The position numbers were made by a program, and so were the translations under genes. From contig JBPCMU010000111.1 in the NCBI GenBank assembly GCA_051001975.1, positions 1 through 64,000 of the forward strand: a DNA stretch of 64,000 nucleotides. Reading direction: 5' to 3'. The stretch is from DATAEG01 sp051001975. GTDB taxonomy: Bacteria > Actinomycetota > Actinomycetes > Mycobacteriales > Jatrophihabitantaceae. How positions within the stretch are numbered: position 1 is the first letter of the stretch; each line of letters starts with the position of its first letter. Shown here one piece after another: positions 9,006 through 16,457 of this stretch. The notes under the pieces are model-generated. The model saw nothing but the letters and a program-made list of their open reading frames with translations. It was not told the DNA's origin and made no database searches.

Positions 9006-10820
9006 ATGTCCCGTCAAGGCCCCGAGCAGCCCGGCCGCGATCAGCGGCCGCGGCAGTTCGCCCGAGAAGGGCACACCCTCCACCAGCGCGCTGCGGAGCA
9101 GCCGCCCGTCCAGCCGCGCGGCGCAGAACAGCAGTTCGACGCGCCTACCTACTACGTCCCCCGCGAACCGGACGAACCGAGTGCGACGCAGACGCAGCGG
9201 CTGCCAAATCCCGGCGAAGCAACTACCCAACAGGTGCCGACGACCGCGCCCCGGGACTCACCAGAGCGCCCGCGGGACCCGGTCAACGACGGGCGGCAAC
9301 ACACCGCGCCCGTTCCGCACGCCGCCGCCCCGGCCAACCACGCGCCCGAACAACCCGGCATGCCGCCGCCGATGGAATCACCCGGGGCGGCCGGTGCCCC
9401 ACCCGGCCCGTACGCCTCACCGGTCGTTCCCGGCGAGGAGTTGAGCAATGTTGCCGGCAAGGTGACGGTCACCCGAGCCGTAGCTGCGCGCAGTCAGCAG
9501 GCCGCCCGCTACGTCACGAACAAGGTCGTCGCGGCGAGCAAGGCGGACGGCGCCGGCGAGTCCGGGATGACCCCACTCATCTGGAACCAGGTGCTCTCCT
9601 TCGGCGCCGACGCAATGATCACCGTCGCGCTGGCCGGAACCGTGTTCTTCTCCGCGGCGAAGAGCGATCAGCGCGGCAATGTACTGGGCTACCTGCTCAT
9701 CACGATGGCGCCGTTCGCCGTGGTGGCGCCGGTGATCGGTCCGGTGCTGGACCGTTTCCAGCACGGCCGGCGCGGCGCGATGGCGGTCAGCGCGTTCGGG
9801 CGAGCGGCACTGGCCATCCTGATGGCACAGAACTTCAACAACCTGTACGCGCTGTTCCCACTCGCGCTCGGCTCGCTGGTGCTGTCAAAGGCCTACTCCG
9901 TGGTGCGCGCAGCTGCGGCGCCGCGATTGGTGCCGCAAGGGATGTCGCTGGTCACCGCGAACGCCCGGCTATCGCTGTTCGGCCTTGGCGCGATGCTGAT
10001 CGGCGGTGGGTTCATCGGCGCGATCATCAAAGTCACCGGCTCTTACTGGCTCGGGTTGTGGCTGACGGCGATCCCGTTCGCGGCCACCGGCGTGTTCGCG
10101 CTCAAGCTGCCCAAACAGGTCGACTCCGCAGCACCCGCACCACGCCATCCGGAGGAACCGCCGCGCCCGGGTGAAGTGGTGAAGGTCCCGCCGATCGGCC
10201 GGATCCGCAGCTGGGCCAGCCGCGGTTACGGGCCACCGGTCGTGACGGCACTGCAGGGCGCGTCGATGCTGCGCTTCTCCACCGGCTTCCTCACGCTGTT
10301 CCTGGCGTTCTGGATCCAGAACGCTGCACATGGCCTCGAGGCAGCCAGCCAGCTCGGTGCGATCGGCGCCGGTGTCGGCATCGGCAACGCGGTCGGCACG
10401 GCGCTCGGCGCCCGGGTGCATCTGGGCCACCCGGACCGGCTGGTCATCTTCTGCTGCGGCATCACCGCGCTGGCCTGCACCGTCACCGCATTGACGTTCG
10501 GCCTCATCGCGGCGGTGATCTGCATGTTCTTCGTCGCCGCAGTCAACTCGCTGGGCAAGGTCTCCCTCGACGCGGTGATCCAGCGCGATGTCCGGGAGAC
10601 CTACCGGTCCAGCGCGTTCGCCCGGTCCGAAACGTTCCTGCAACTGGCGTGGGTGATCGGCGCGACCATCGCCATCCTGCTGCCGATCGGGCACGGCGCG
10701 CTCGGCCTCGGCGTCGCCGCCGCGGTGACCTGCTCGTCGGTTGCCTACATCGTCATCCGCAGCCGGGCTACCAACGGCAACTCGATGCGATCGCCAGGGG
10801 TCAACCCAGGTACCGTGTGA
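9006..10820 (+). CDS. MFS transporter with a long disordered N-terminus
   Basis: A 604-residue membrane protein. The first ~190 residues are rich in Pro, Gln, Arg and Ala and look disordered. About 12 membrane helices follow from IWNQVLSFGADAMITVAL onward, with an MFS-type loop PVLDRFQHGRRGAM. This architecture corresponds to Rv0876c (from memory), a conserved actinobacterial transporter of unknown substrate. The ATG at 9006 is preferred over an upstream in-frame start because the earlier sequence lies inside the divergent DUF3027 gene. The next gene starts 3 bp after the stop, so the two are an operon. Confidence 0.87.
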   Translation: MSRQGPEQPGRDQRPRQFAREGHTLHQRAAEQPPVQPRGAEQQFDAPTYYVPREPDEPSATQTQRLPNPGEATTQQVPTTAPRDSPERPRDPVNDGRQHTAPVPHAAAPANHAPEQPGMPPPMESPGAAGAPPGPYASPVVPGEELSNVAGKVTVTRAVAARSQQAARYVTNKVVAASKADGAGESGMTPLIWNQVLSFGADAMITVALAGTVFFSAAKSDQRGNVLGYLLITMAPFAVVAPVIGPVLDRFQHGRRGAMAVSAFGRAALAILMAQNFNNLYALFPLALGSLVLSKAYSVVRAAAAPRLVPQGMSLVTANARLSLFGLGAMLIGGGFIGAIIKVTGSYWLGLWLTAIPFAATGVFALKLPKQVDSAAPAPRHPEEPPRPGEVVKVPPIGRIRSWASRGYGPPVVTALQGASMLRFSTGFLTLFLAFWIQNAAHGLEAASQLGAIGAGVGIGNAVGTALGARVHLGHPDRLVIFCCGITALACTVTALTFGLIAAVICMFFVAAVNSLGKVSLDAVIQRDVRETYRSSAFARSETFLQLAWVIGATIAILLPIGHGALGLGVAAAVTCSSVAYIVIRSRATNGNSMRSPGVNPGTV

Positions 10821-10823
10821 GCC

Positions 10824-11306
10824 ATGCTGCGCCGCTTCGTCACACCTGGGCGGCGCGCCCGGATCACCCTGTTGGCACTTGTCGTTGGCCTGTCGTGCAC
10901 GCTTACCGCCTGCCGTAAGCCGGCGCCGCAGATCACCGTCTACGGGGCGCACAAGAGCATCCAGGTCGGCGCCGCTTTCTACATCCAGTCCGGTGGCCCC
11001 AAGCGCAACTTCCTGACCGACTTCGGCAAGGCACCGTCGATCTCCGTGCCGCAGGGCACCAAATTGCTGGTCGACGTGCCCCGGTCGGTCTCGGTGAGCT
11101 GGGTGGTCGTGGCGGTCACCGTCAGCAGCGACGGCGCATCGACCCCGATCCCGAACGTGGCGCCGACGGAGGTCCTGCGCGACCGGCACACCGTGATCCT
11201 GGCGGCCGCACCGGCCACCACCGGCGACTACTACATCCAGGTCGCCCAGCTGCGCGGGAGTGTGCAGGCCGGCGGCTGGATCTTCCACGTCAACCCCACC
11301 GGCTGA
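10824..11306 (+). CDS. DUF2771 lipoprotein
   Basis: A 160-residue exported lipoprotein: an Arg-rich N-terminus, hydrophobic core TLLALVVGLSC and lipobox LTAC with the lipidated Cys at about 30. The mature part is beta-rich and matches the actinobacterial DUF2771 family (Rv0875c-like, from memory). It starts 3 bp after the MFS stop codon and is probably co-translated with it, which hints at an envelope function linked to the transporter. No catalytic motif is visible. Confidence 0.82.
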   Translation: MLRRFVTPGRRARITLLALVVGLSCTLTACRKPAPQITVYGAHKSIQVGAAFYIQSGGPKRNFLTDFGKAPSISVPQGTKLLVDVPRSVSVSWVVVAVTVSSDGASTPIPNVAPTEVLRDRHTVILAAAPATTGDYYIQVAQLRGSVQAGGWIFHVNPTG

Positions 11307-11311
11307 GCCGT

Positions 11312-11361
11312 GATGATCACGCGAAATCTGCTGCTATAGCAACCAATTTCGCGTGATCATC
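11312..11361. terminator. Bidirectional terminator hairpin between convergent genes
   Basis: A perfect 16-bp inverted repeat, GATGATCACGCGAAAT and its complement, flanks an 18-nt loop that itself contains the 10-bp palindrome TGCTATAGCA. It lies between the convergent DUF2771 and cold-shock genes. The A/T tracts at the inner stem ends suit termination in both directions. Confidence 0.8.
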
Positions 11362-11380
11362 GGGTGGGTAAGTACGGGGC

Positions 11381-11764
11381 TCAGGCGTCCAGGTTGTCGG
11401 CGACGGCGCGCAGCACGGCGGCGATCTTGTGGCCATCGGCGCGCTCCGGGTAACGCCCCCGGCGCAGCGAGTTGGACACCCCGTCGAGCAGCTTGATCAG
11501 ATCCTCGACGATCGGCGTCATCTCGTCGGCGGGCTTACGTGACGCGCGCGCCACCGACGGCACCGGGTCCAGCATCCGCACCGACAGCGCCTGGTTGCCC
11601 TTGCGGCCGGACACCACGCCGAACTCGACGCGGGCGCCGGGCTTGAGCTCGCTCACGCCTTCAGGCAGCGCGTCACGATGGACGAAGACCTCTTCGCCGT
11701 CGTCATCAGCGAGAAAGCCGAAGCCCTTCTCCGCGTTGAACCACTTGACCTTGCCGGTGGGCAC
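11381..11764 (-). CDS. Cold-shock protein with C-terminal extension (CspB-like)
   Basis: A 127-residue nucleic-acid-binding protein. Residues 1-66 form a cold-shock domain with RNP1 KGFGFL at 13-18 and RNP2 VFVH at 26-29. Unlike the 67-residue classical Csp proteins it has a 60-residue helical extension (DEMTPIVEDLIKLLDGVSNSL), as in the actinobacterial Rv0871 type (from memory). It likely binds single-stranded RNA as a chaperone. A stable hairpin lies about 65-95 bp upstream of the ATG and could act in the leader. Confidence 0.92.
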   Translation of the reverse strand: MPTGKVKWFNAEKGFGFLADDDGEEVFVHRDALPEGVSELKPGARVEFGVVSGRKGNQALSVRMLDPVPSVARASRKPADEMTPIVEDLIKLLDGVSNSLRRGRYPERADGHKIAAVLRAVADNLDA

Positions 11765-11827
11765 TACGTCACCTCAATTGCTGCCACGCCCAGTACCTCC
11801 GGGCATGTGAACCATTCTGCGAACAAC

Positions 11828-11858
11828 ACAGAAGGCACCGCACGCGCGGTGCCTCTGT
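11828..11858 (-). promoter_or_regulatory. Strong hairpin in the csp upstream region
   Basis: Arms ACAGAAGGCACCGC and GCGGTGCCTCTGT pair with one bulged A around a 4-nt loop, ACGC. Read towards the cold-shock gene it is followed by a T-rich run. It could be an upstream terminator, an attenuator or a structured leader; the sequence does not decide between these. Confidence 0.45.
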
Positions 11859-11920
11859 CTCCAGGCTACCGGTCCGGCACGGATATGACACCTACCTTCC
11901 GCGGCTGGGAGGATCGTCTT

Positions 11921-12166
11921 GTGCCGACCCGTGACCGCCGAGCCGCGCTGCCGTCATTGCTGCGCTGGGGGGTGGCCCTGTTTGCCGTCGGGCTGGTCAC
12001 GATCGTGATCACGCTCATCCAGTTCGGGCTCGGCGATCACAACCGCCCGCTGGCACAGAACCTGCTCTGCGTGCTCGCACCGGTCGGCCTCGCACTCGCC
12101 GTCTACGCCGCGGTCCGCGACGGTCGCCAAGCCCAGCGCGACGCGGCTCGGGAGATCACCGGCTGA
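11921..12166 (+). CDS. Small two-helix membrane protein
   Basis: An 81-residue protein with two membrane helices, WGVALFAVGLVTIVITLI and NLLCVLAPVGLALAVYAA, joined by a short polar loop, and a basic C-terminus. The GTG start at 11921 is chosen because GGGAGG lies 8 nt upstream, whereas the earlier in-frame ATG at 11885 has no ribosome site. Function unknown. It is convergent with the MOSC gene, with only 2 bp between the stop codons. Confidence 0.7.
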   Translation: MPTRDRRAALPSLLRWGVALFAVGLVTIVITLIQFGLGDHNRPLAQNLLCVLAPVGLALAVYAAVRDGRQAQRDAAREITG

Positions 12167-12168
12167 GC

Positions 12169-12831
12169 TCAACCGGTTGACGTAGCAGGAGACCCGGCCA
12201 GCCAGACCCGGGCCCGCTGATGTGCTTGGGCCGGCAACTCCGGCGCTTCCAGCAGTCGATGCGCGAGCGAGCGGTCTCCGGTCAATGCGCGGAACGTCTC
12301 ACGGATGGTCACGCCGTGTTCCGGACGGTGCTCGATCCGTACCTCGTCGCCAGCTTGCAGCGCACCGGCCTGGTGGATGCGCAGGTACGCGCCGGGCCGC
12401 CCTTCGACGGTGAACCGCTTGATCAGGTCCGGCACGTCCCAGAACCCGGCGAACACCCGGCACGGAATCCGCGGGCAGCTCACCTCGAGCACCGCGCTAC
12501 CAACCGACCAGAGCTCGCCGATCACCGCCTGGCTGAGGTCCATACCTTCGGTGCTGAGGTTCTCGCCGAACATGCCCGGCGGTAGTTCGCGGCCAAGCTC
12601 GTCGGCCCACCATCGCGCGTCCTCGCGGGAGTAGGCATAGACGGCCTGATCCGGCCCACCGTGATTGGCCAGGTCACAGATGGAGTCACCGGCCAACTGG
12701 TTGTGACCGGTCTGCACCGGCCCGTCCACGGGAAGCTTGCCGATGCCGGTGCGCTGCTTCGACCCCGTCCACGGACCGGTCAGCACCTGGTCAGGACGGG
12801 CTACATTCACCGAGACGACGCAACCGGACAC
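12169..12831 (-). CDS. MOSC-domain protein (YiiM-like)
   Basis: A 220-residue MOSC-domain protein, the C-terminal fold of molybdenum-cofactor sulfurases, here free-standing as in YiiM. Key features are TGIGKLPVDGPV near the start, the LANHGGPDQAVYAYSREDARW segment that binds the cofactor region, MFGENLSTEGMDL, and the conserved CPRIPCRVFAGF with two Cys, one of which is expected to be catalytic. YiiM relatives reduce N-hydroxylated compounds using the molybdenum cofactor. The GTG at 12831 gives the family-typical start VSGCVVSVNVA. Confidence 0.9.
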   Translation of the reverse strand: MSGCVVSVNVARPDQVLTGPWTGSKQRTGIGKLPVDGPVQTGHNQLAGDSICDLANHGGPDQAVYAYSREDARWWADELGRELPPGMFGENLSTEGMDLSQAVIGELWSVGSAVLEVSCPRIPCRVFAGFWDVPDLIKRFTVEGRPGAYLRIHQAGALQAGDEVRIEHRPEHGVTIRETFRALTGDRSLAHRLLEAPELPAQAHQRARVWLAGSPATSTG

Positions 12832-12904
12832 GGCACCGAGGCTACCGACGTGGCAAACTCCTAAGTTCGACCGACGATGACCTGCTCGCGAAGGAGCCTC
12901 CGCT

Positions 12905-13090
12905 ATGGCCGCCAAGGAACACCAGTCCGGGTGGACGACCCCGGAGACGTCCGTGTCCGAATTGGCCTCGCCGACGTCGGGCGCGTCCTCGCCCTTCGGC
13001 GAGGAGTCGGAGTTCCCGTTGCCGGTCGAGACCCTTCGCTACGAGCACCCGACGGCTGCCGAGCGGCCGAATCTGGCTGACGGACGCTGA
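12905..13090 (+). CDS. Small conserved-position protein upstream of the XPB-associated gene
   Basis: A 61-residue hydrophilic protein, acidic and rich in Ser, Pro and Glu, probably disordered. The ATG has an AAGGAG ribosome site 8 nt upstream, which is the main reason to accept it as a gene. It ends 20 bp before the WYL/XPB-N gene and is probably co-transcribed with it. M. tuberculosis also has a small gene (Rv0863) next to its XPB-N homologue, though I cannot confirm homology. Function unknown. Confidence 0.6.
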   Translation: MAAKEHQSGWTTPETSVSELASPTSGASSPFGEESEFPLPVETLRYEHPTAAERPNLADGR

Positions 13091-13110
13091 CCGGCCCGAC
13101 CGCCGCCGCC

Positions 13111-15444
13111 GTGCGCAGCGTCACTGAGTGGCTGCGCAGCCGCACTGACGACGAGCTGGTGACGCTGCTGCGGCACCGTCCCGATCTCGCGCTACCCGCC
13201 CCGGCAGACCTCGCTGTGCTGGCCACCCGGCTCGCGGTGCGCTCGTCGGTCGCCCGTGCCACCGACGCCCTGGACGCGTTCACCCTGCGGGTGCTTGAGG
13301 CGGTCGCCCTGCAGCCGACGCCAGGCAGCGCCACTGTTGTCGCCGACCTGGTCGGCGGGACCGGCGACGAGGTGAGGGCAGCCGTCGATCGGCTCGGCGA
13401 CTGGGGGCTGGTGTGGCGCGACGAGGACCGGCTGCATCTCATCGGCACTGCGCGAGAGGCCCTCGGCCCACATCTCGCCGGTCTCGGCCAGGCCGCCGTC
13501 GACCTCTGGACCACCGTGCCCATGCTCGCCGCCCGCGACACTTTGACCCAGCTCGGGCTCGAGGCCGTCCGGCAGCCGGAGGCCGGCCTGCTCATCGGCG
13601 AAACGCTGGCCGATCCGGATCGGGTCACCGAACTGCTCCGCGGCCTCGCGCAGGATGAGCGGGCGCTGCTGGCTCGAATCGACGCGGCCAGTCCTGTAGT
13701 GCTGCTGCGGCCGGGGCAGACCATCGCGGACGAGGACTCCCCCGCGGCGCGACTGACCCGGCTCGGCCTATTGGTCCCGCTGGACCCATCGACCGTCGAG
13801 CTGCCGCGGGAGGTCGGCATCGCGCTGCGATCCGCGCCGCCGCTGGCCGGTGTGGCGGCCACCCCGCCGCCGATCGAGCTGGCCGAACCGGACGTCTCCA
13901 TGGTCGACGGCACCGGCGTCACCCAGGTATTGGAGATCACCCGGCAAGTGGCGGCGCTGATCCGGGACTGGACAGACGAGCCACCGGCCATCCTGCGCGC
14001 GGGCGGTCTCGGAGTGCGAGAACTGCGCCGCACTGCAAAGGCGTTGGACCTCACCGAGGACCAGACTGCATTGCTCGCCGAGGTTGGCACCGCCGCCGGT
14101 CTGATCGCGATGACCTCCGGCGTGCAGCCGGTCTGGTTGCCGACCACCGACGTCGACAGCTGGCTGGCGATGCCGGCCGAGGCGCAATGGCGACGGTTGG
14201 CCGAGGCCTGGCGGGACATGCGCCGCCAGCCGAGCCTGGCCGGCGCGCGGTCCGAACGCGGTCGGCTGATCTCGGTACTGAGCATCGATGCGGAGCGCGC
14301 CAGCGCCGTCGCAACCCGGCGCACCGTCCTGGAGTTGCTGAGTTCGCTGCCCGCGGGTGCGCGGCCGCGTCGCGCCGAGGAGGTCGTGGCCCGGCTCGGC
14401 TGGCAGGCGCCGCGGCGCGCCGAAGGGCTCCGACCGGCCGTCGAGGCGACGCTGACCGAGGCCGAAGTGCTCGGCATCACCGGCGGTGGCGCGTTGACCA
14501 CGTACGGCCGACACGTCATGCATGGCGAGGGCCAGCAGGCGCAGCTGGCTCTGGCCGACGCGCTGCCCGCTCCTGTCGATGAGTTCCTGCTGCAACCGGA
14601 CCTCACGATCGTGGTGCCCGGGCCGCCCAGTCCGCCGCTGGCACAGGCGCTGGCGGCCACCGCCGAGCTCGAGTCCAGCGGCGGCGCCCAGGTCTGGCGA
14701 ATCACGGCTGATTCGATCCGCCGGGCGATGGACGCCGGCTGGTCAGCAGCAGACATCGACCGGTTGCTGACGAGCCGATCGCGCACGCCGGTCCCGCAGG
14801 CGCTCACCTACCTGATCGAGGATGGTGCTCGTCGCCACGGTGTATTGCGCGCCGGAGTCGTCGAGGGTTACCTACGCTGCGATGACGAGGCACTGCTAGA
14901 CCGGGTGCTCAACGACCGGGACGTGGCCTCACTCGGACTACGCCGGCTGTCGGCCACCGTCGCCGTGGCGGCTGCGCCGTTGGACCGGGTACTTTCCGCG
15001 CTGCGGGCCGGCGGCTATGCCCCCGCCGCCGAAGACGCCACCGGCGCCGCAGTGGTCGTCGCTCCCGATCCGCCGCGCTCGCGGGTACCGAACCGGCGGG
15101 ATCGGTCCGTCGTGACCACCCGCCTCGGCGACGAGACACTGACCGAGACCGTTCGGCGACTGCGCCAAGGCGACGAGCTGGCCCGCACCGCCCACCAGAT
15201 CACGGTGACGCAGTCGGTGCCCGGCGTCACGTCGGCCACCACGCTGGGCGTGCTGCGCGATGCGATCCGCTCCGACCGCCGAGTATGGGTGTCCTACGTC
15301 GAACAGGCCGGCACGACGGCGACGCGCATCATCGCCCCCCTGTCCCTCGGTGGAGGCTTCCTACGTGGCCACGACGCCGACACCCAGGAATTCCGCAGCA
15401 TCCCCCTGCACCGGCTCACCTCGGTGAACGTGCTGAGCGACTGA
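13111..15444 (+). CDS. XPB/Ssl2-like helicase-associated protein with C-terminal WYL domain
   Basis: A 777-residue protein without helicase ATPase motifs. It matches the 'helicase-associated domain' family (Rv0862c-like, from memory): the N-terminus starts VTEWLRSRTDDELVTLLRHR, a conserved block of repeated winged-helix-like segments, and a central region PAPVDEFLLQPDLTIVVPG resembles the XPB N-terminal damage-recognition domain. The end, LRDAIRSDRRVWVSYVEQAG to the stop, is a WYL-type module. It likely partners the XPB helicase encoded about 1 kb downstream, providing DNA binding in repair. In mycobacteria the pair is adjacent; here a broken minus-strand cassette separates them. Confidence 0.85.
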   Translation: MRSVTEWLRSRTDDELVTLLRHRPDLALPAPADLAVLATRLAVRSSVARATDALDAFTLRVLEAVALQPTPGSATVVADLVGGTGDEVRAAVDRLGDWGLVWRDEDRLHLIGTAREALGPHLAGLGQAAVDLWTTVPMLAARDTLTQLGLEAVRQPEAGLLIGETLADPDRVTELLRGLAQDERALLARIDAASPVVLLRPGQTIADEDSPAARLTRLGLLVPLDPSTVELPREVGIALRSAPPLAGVAATPPPIELAEPDVSMVDGTGVTQVLEITRQVAALIRDWTDEPPAILRAGGLGVRELRRTAKALDLTEDQTALLAEVGTAAGLIAMTSGVQPVWLPTTDVDSWLAMPAEAQWRRLAEAWRDMRRQPSLAGARSERGRLISVLSIDAERASAVATRRTVLELLSSLPAGARPRRAEEVVARLGWQAPRRAEGLRPAVEATLTEAEVLGITGGGALTTYGRHVMHGEGQQAQLALADALPAPVDEFLLQPDLTIVVPGPPSPPLAQALAATAELESSGGAQVWRITADSIRRAMDAGWSAADIDRLLTSRSRTPVPQALTYLIEDGARRHGVLRAGVVEGYLRCDDEALLDRVLNDRDVASLGLRRLSATVAVAAAPLDRVLSALRAGGYAPAAEDATGAAVVVAPDPPRSRVPNRRDRSVVTTRLGDETLTETVRRLRQGDELARTAHQITVTQSVPGVTSATTLGVLRDAIRSDRRVWVSYVEQAGTTATRIIAPLSLGGGFLRGHDADTQEFRSIPLHRLTSVNVLSD

Positions 15445-15529
15445 CCTCGTCGCAGATGCGCTCGGCGGCCGCGCCCGGCGACTCGACCGGGGCCGGACCG
15501 GACCGCTTGGGGGGCGCGAGTGGGTCGGA

Positions 15530-16036
15530 TCAGGGCTGGTTGGACATGCCGCGGAACTGCTGCTCTTCCGCGTCGTAGCGGTTCTGCAGTCCGTGGTCGT
15601 AAGCCGTCCACCAGTTCTCGTGCTGCCCGTTGAGGTTGGTGGTGGTGGTGCCGTACGCGTCCTGGTCGTAGGCCTCCCGCGCGGTACGGACCGACTGCTG
15701 GAACTGGTCGGGCGTCATGTTGTGCACCGTCTGCAGGTCCCCCGGCGTCGCTGCGGTCTGCGCGTCGACCTGGCCGGTGACCATCCCATGCAGGATGGCG
15801 GATGTGCCCTGCACACCGGTACCTCCACCGGTTCCGCGCATATGGATCGCGGAGGCAACAGCGGCCGGCTCGCCGGGATCGGTGAAGTCGCCGAAGTTGC
15901 CGCGGTTGTATTCGTTCTGCATGACCTGGGCAGCAGCGGCCTGCTCGCCGGCACTGCCCACGCCGTACTGCTGCTGCGCGGCGTGCAGCGCGGTGTATCC
16001 CGGGTTGCCCTCACGAATCCCGTAGATCTCGTGCAG
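15530..16036 (-). pseudogene. 5'-disrupted gene downstream of the WXG100-like gene
   Basis: A coding-quality minus-strand frame of about 168 codons ending at 15530. Readable segments include LHEIYGIREGNPGYTALH, QVMQNEYNRGNFGDF, HMRGTGGGTGVQGTSAILHG and GQHENWWTAYDHGLQNRY. The frame has no ATG or ribosome site; its only internal start is a GTG at 15961 that would drop the conserved-looking N-terminus. If the 118-bp segment at 16037-16154 is flipped, the frame regains an ATG (M-V-L-H-E-I-Y) overlapping the TGA of the WXG100-like gene as TGATG. I therefore read it as the second gene of a type VII-like pair whose start was removed by inversion. Family not recognised; possibly a secreted substrate. 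Confidence 0.55.
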
Positions 16037-16044
16037 CCCCCCTG

Positions 16045-16149
16045 ATGAACGGGATGGACAAGGTCGGCAAACTCATCGGCGACGTCGCCAAGGCGTACTC
16101 CGATGCCGATCAGACCGTTGCGCAGGGGCTGCTCAACGCGGAGGTCTGA
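16045..16149 (+). pseudogene. Inverted C-terminal half of a WXG100-like gene
   Basis: On the plus strand this segment reads MNGMDKVGKLIGDVAKAY then SDADQTVAQGLLNAEV and a TGA. The composition (Gly, Ala, Asp, small helix-formers ending in a short acidic tail) is that of the second helix of WXG100/EspC-like proteins. It lies in the opposite orientation to its apparent N-terminal half at 16152-16331. Flipping it restores one continuous frame of about 95 residues. It has no ribosome site of its own. Confidence 0.55.
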
Positions 16150-16331
16150 TGGTCCTGCATGGTCGTGCTCGCCGCACCTACAGTGCTGCCGATCTGCATG
16201 AAGGCCATCACGTCGACGATGACCTGCTCGAACTCCTGCACGACGGACACCGTCTGGCCCACGGTGCCGAGCAGGTTCTGCGAGGTCTGCTGCATCGCCG
16301 GGACGTTGACGGAGTATGCGCCGCCGGTCAT
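16110..16331 (-). pseudogene. WXG100-like protein, N-terminal half with aberrant tail
   Basis: The frame from the ATG at 16331 encodes 73 residues. The first ~60, with MTGGAYSVNVPAMQQTSQNL and TVSVVQEFEQVIVDVMAFMQ, look like the first helix of a WXG100/EspC-type type VII secretion target; the hallmark Trp-X-Gly turn is absent. After MQD the sequence becomes HQTSALSSPCATV, which is the antisense of the inverted segment. The native protein was probably about 95 residues. Present product is likely non-functional. No ESX core genes are in the window. Confidence 0.55.
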
Positions 16332-16457
16332 GAGGGCAGCATCGTCGGCTGGCATGGGCCGCGCGACGGCAGAAATACCGATGCGCGGGGAGTGGCAAGT
16401 GCCGACAGCGGCACGCGAGGACGAGCGCACGTCGGCGTCGCCTGGAAGAATGGATGG

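Noticed and set aside
12903..14807. A 634-codon minus-strand ORF opposite the XPB-N/WYL gene
   Set aside because: Ser/Arg/Ala-rich antisense shadow; the plus-strand gene has recognisable domains.
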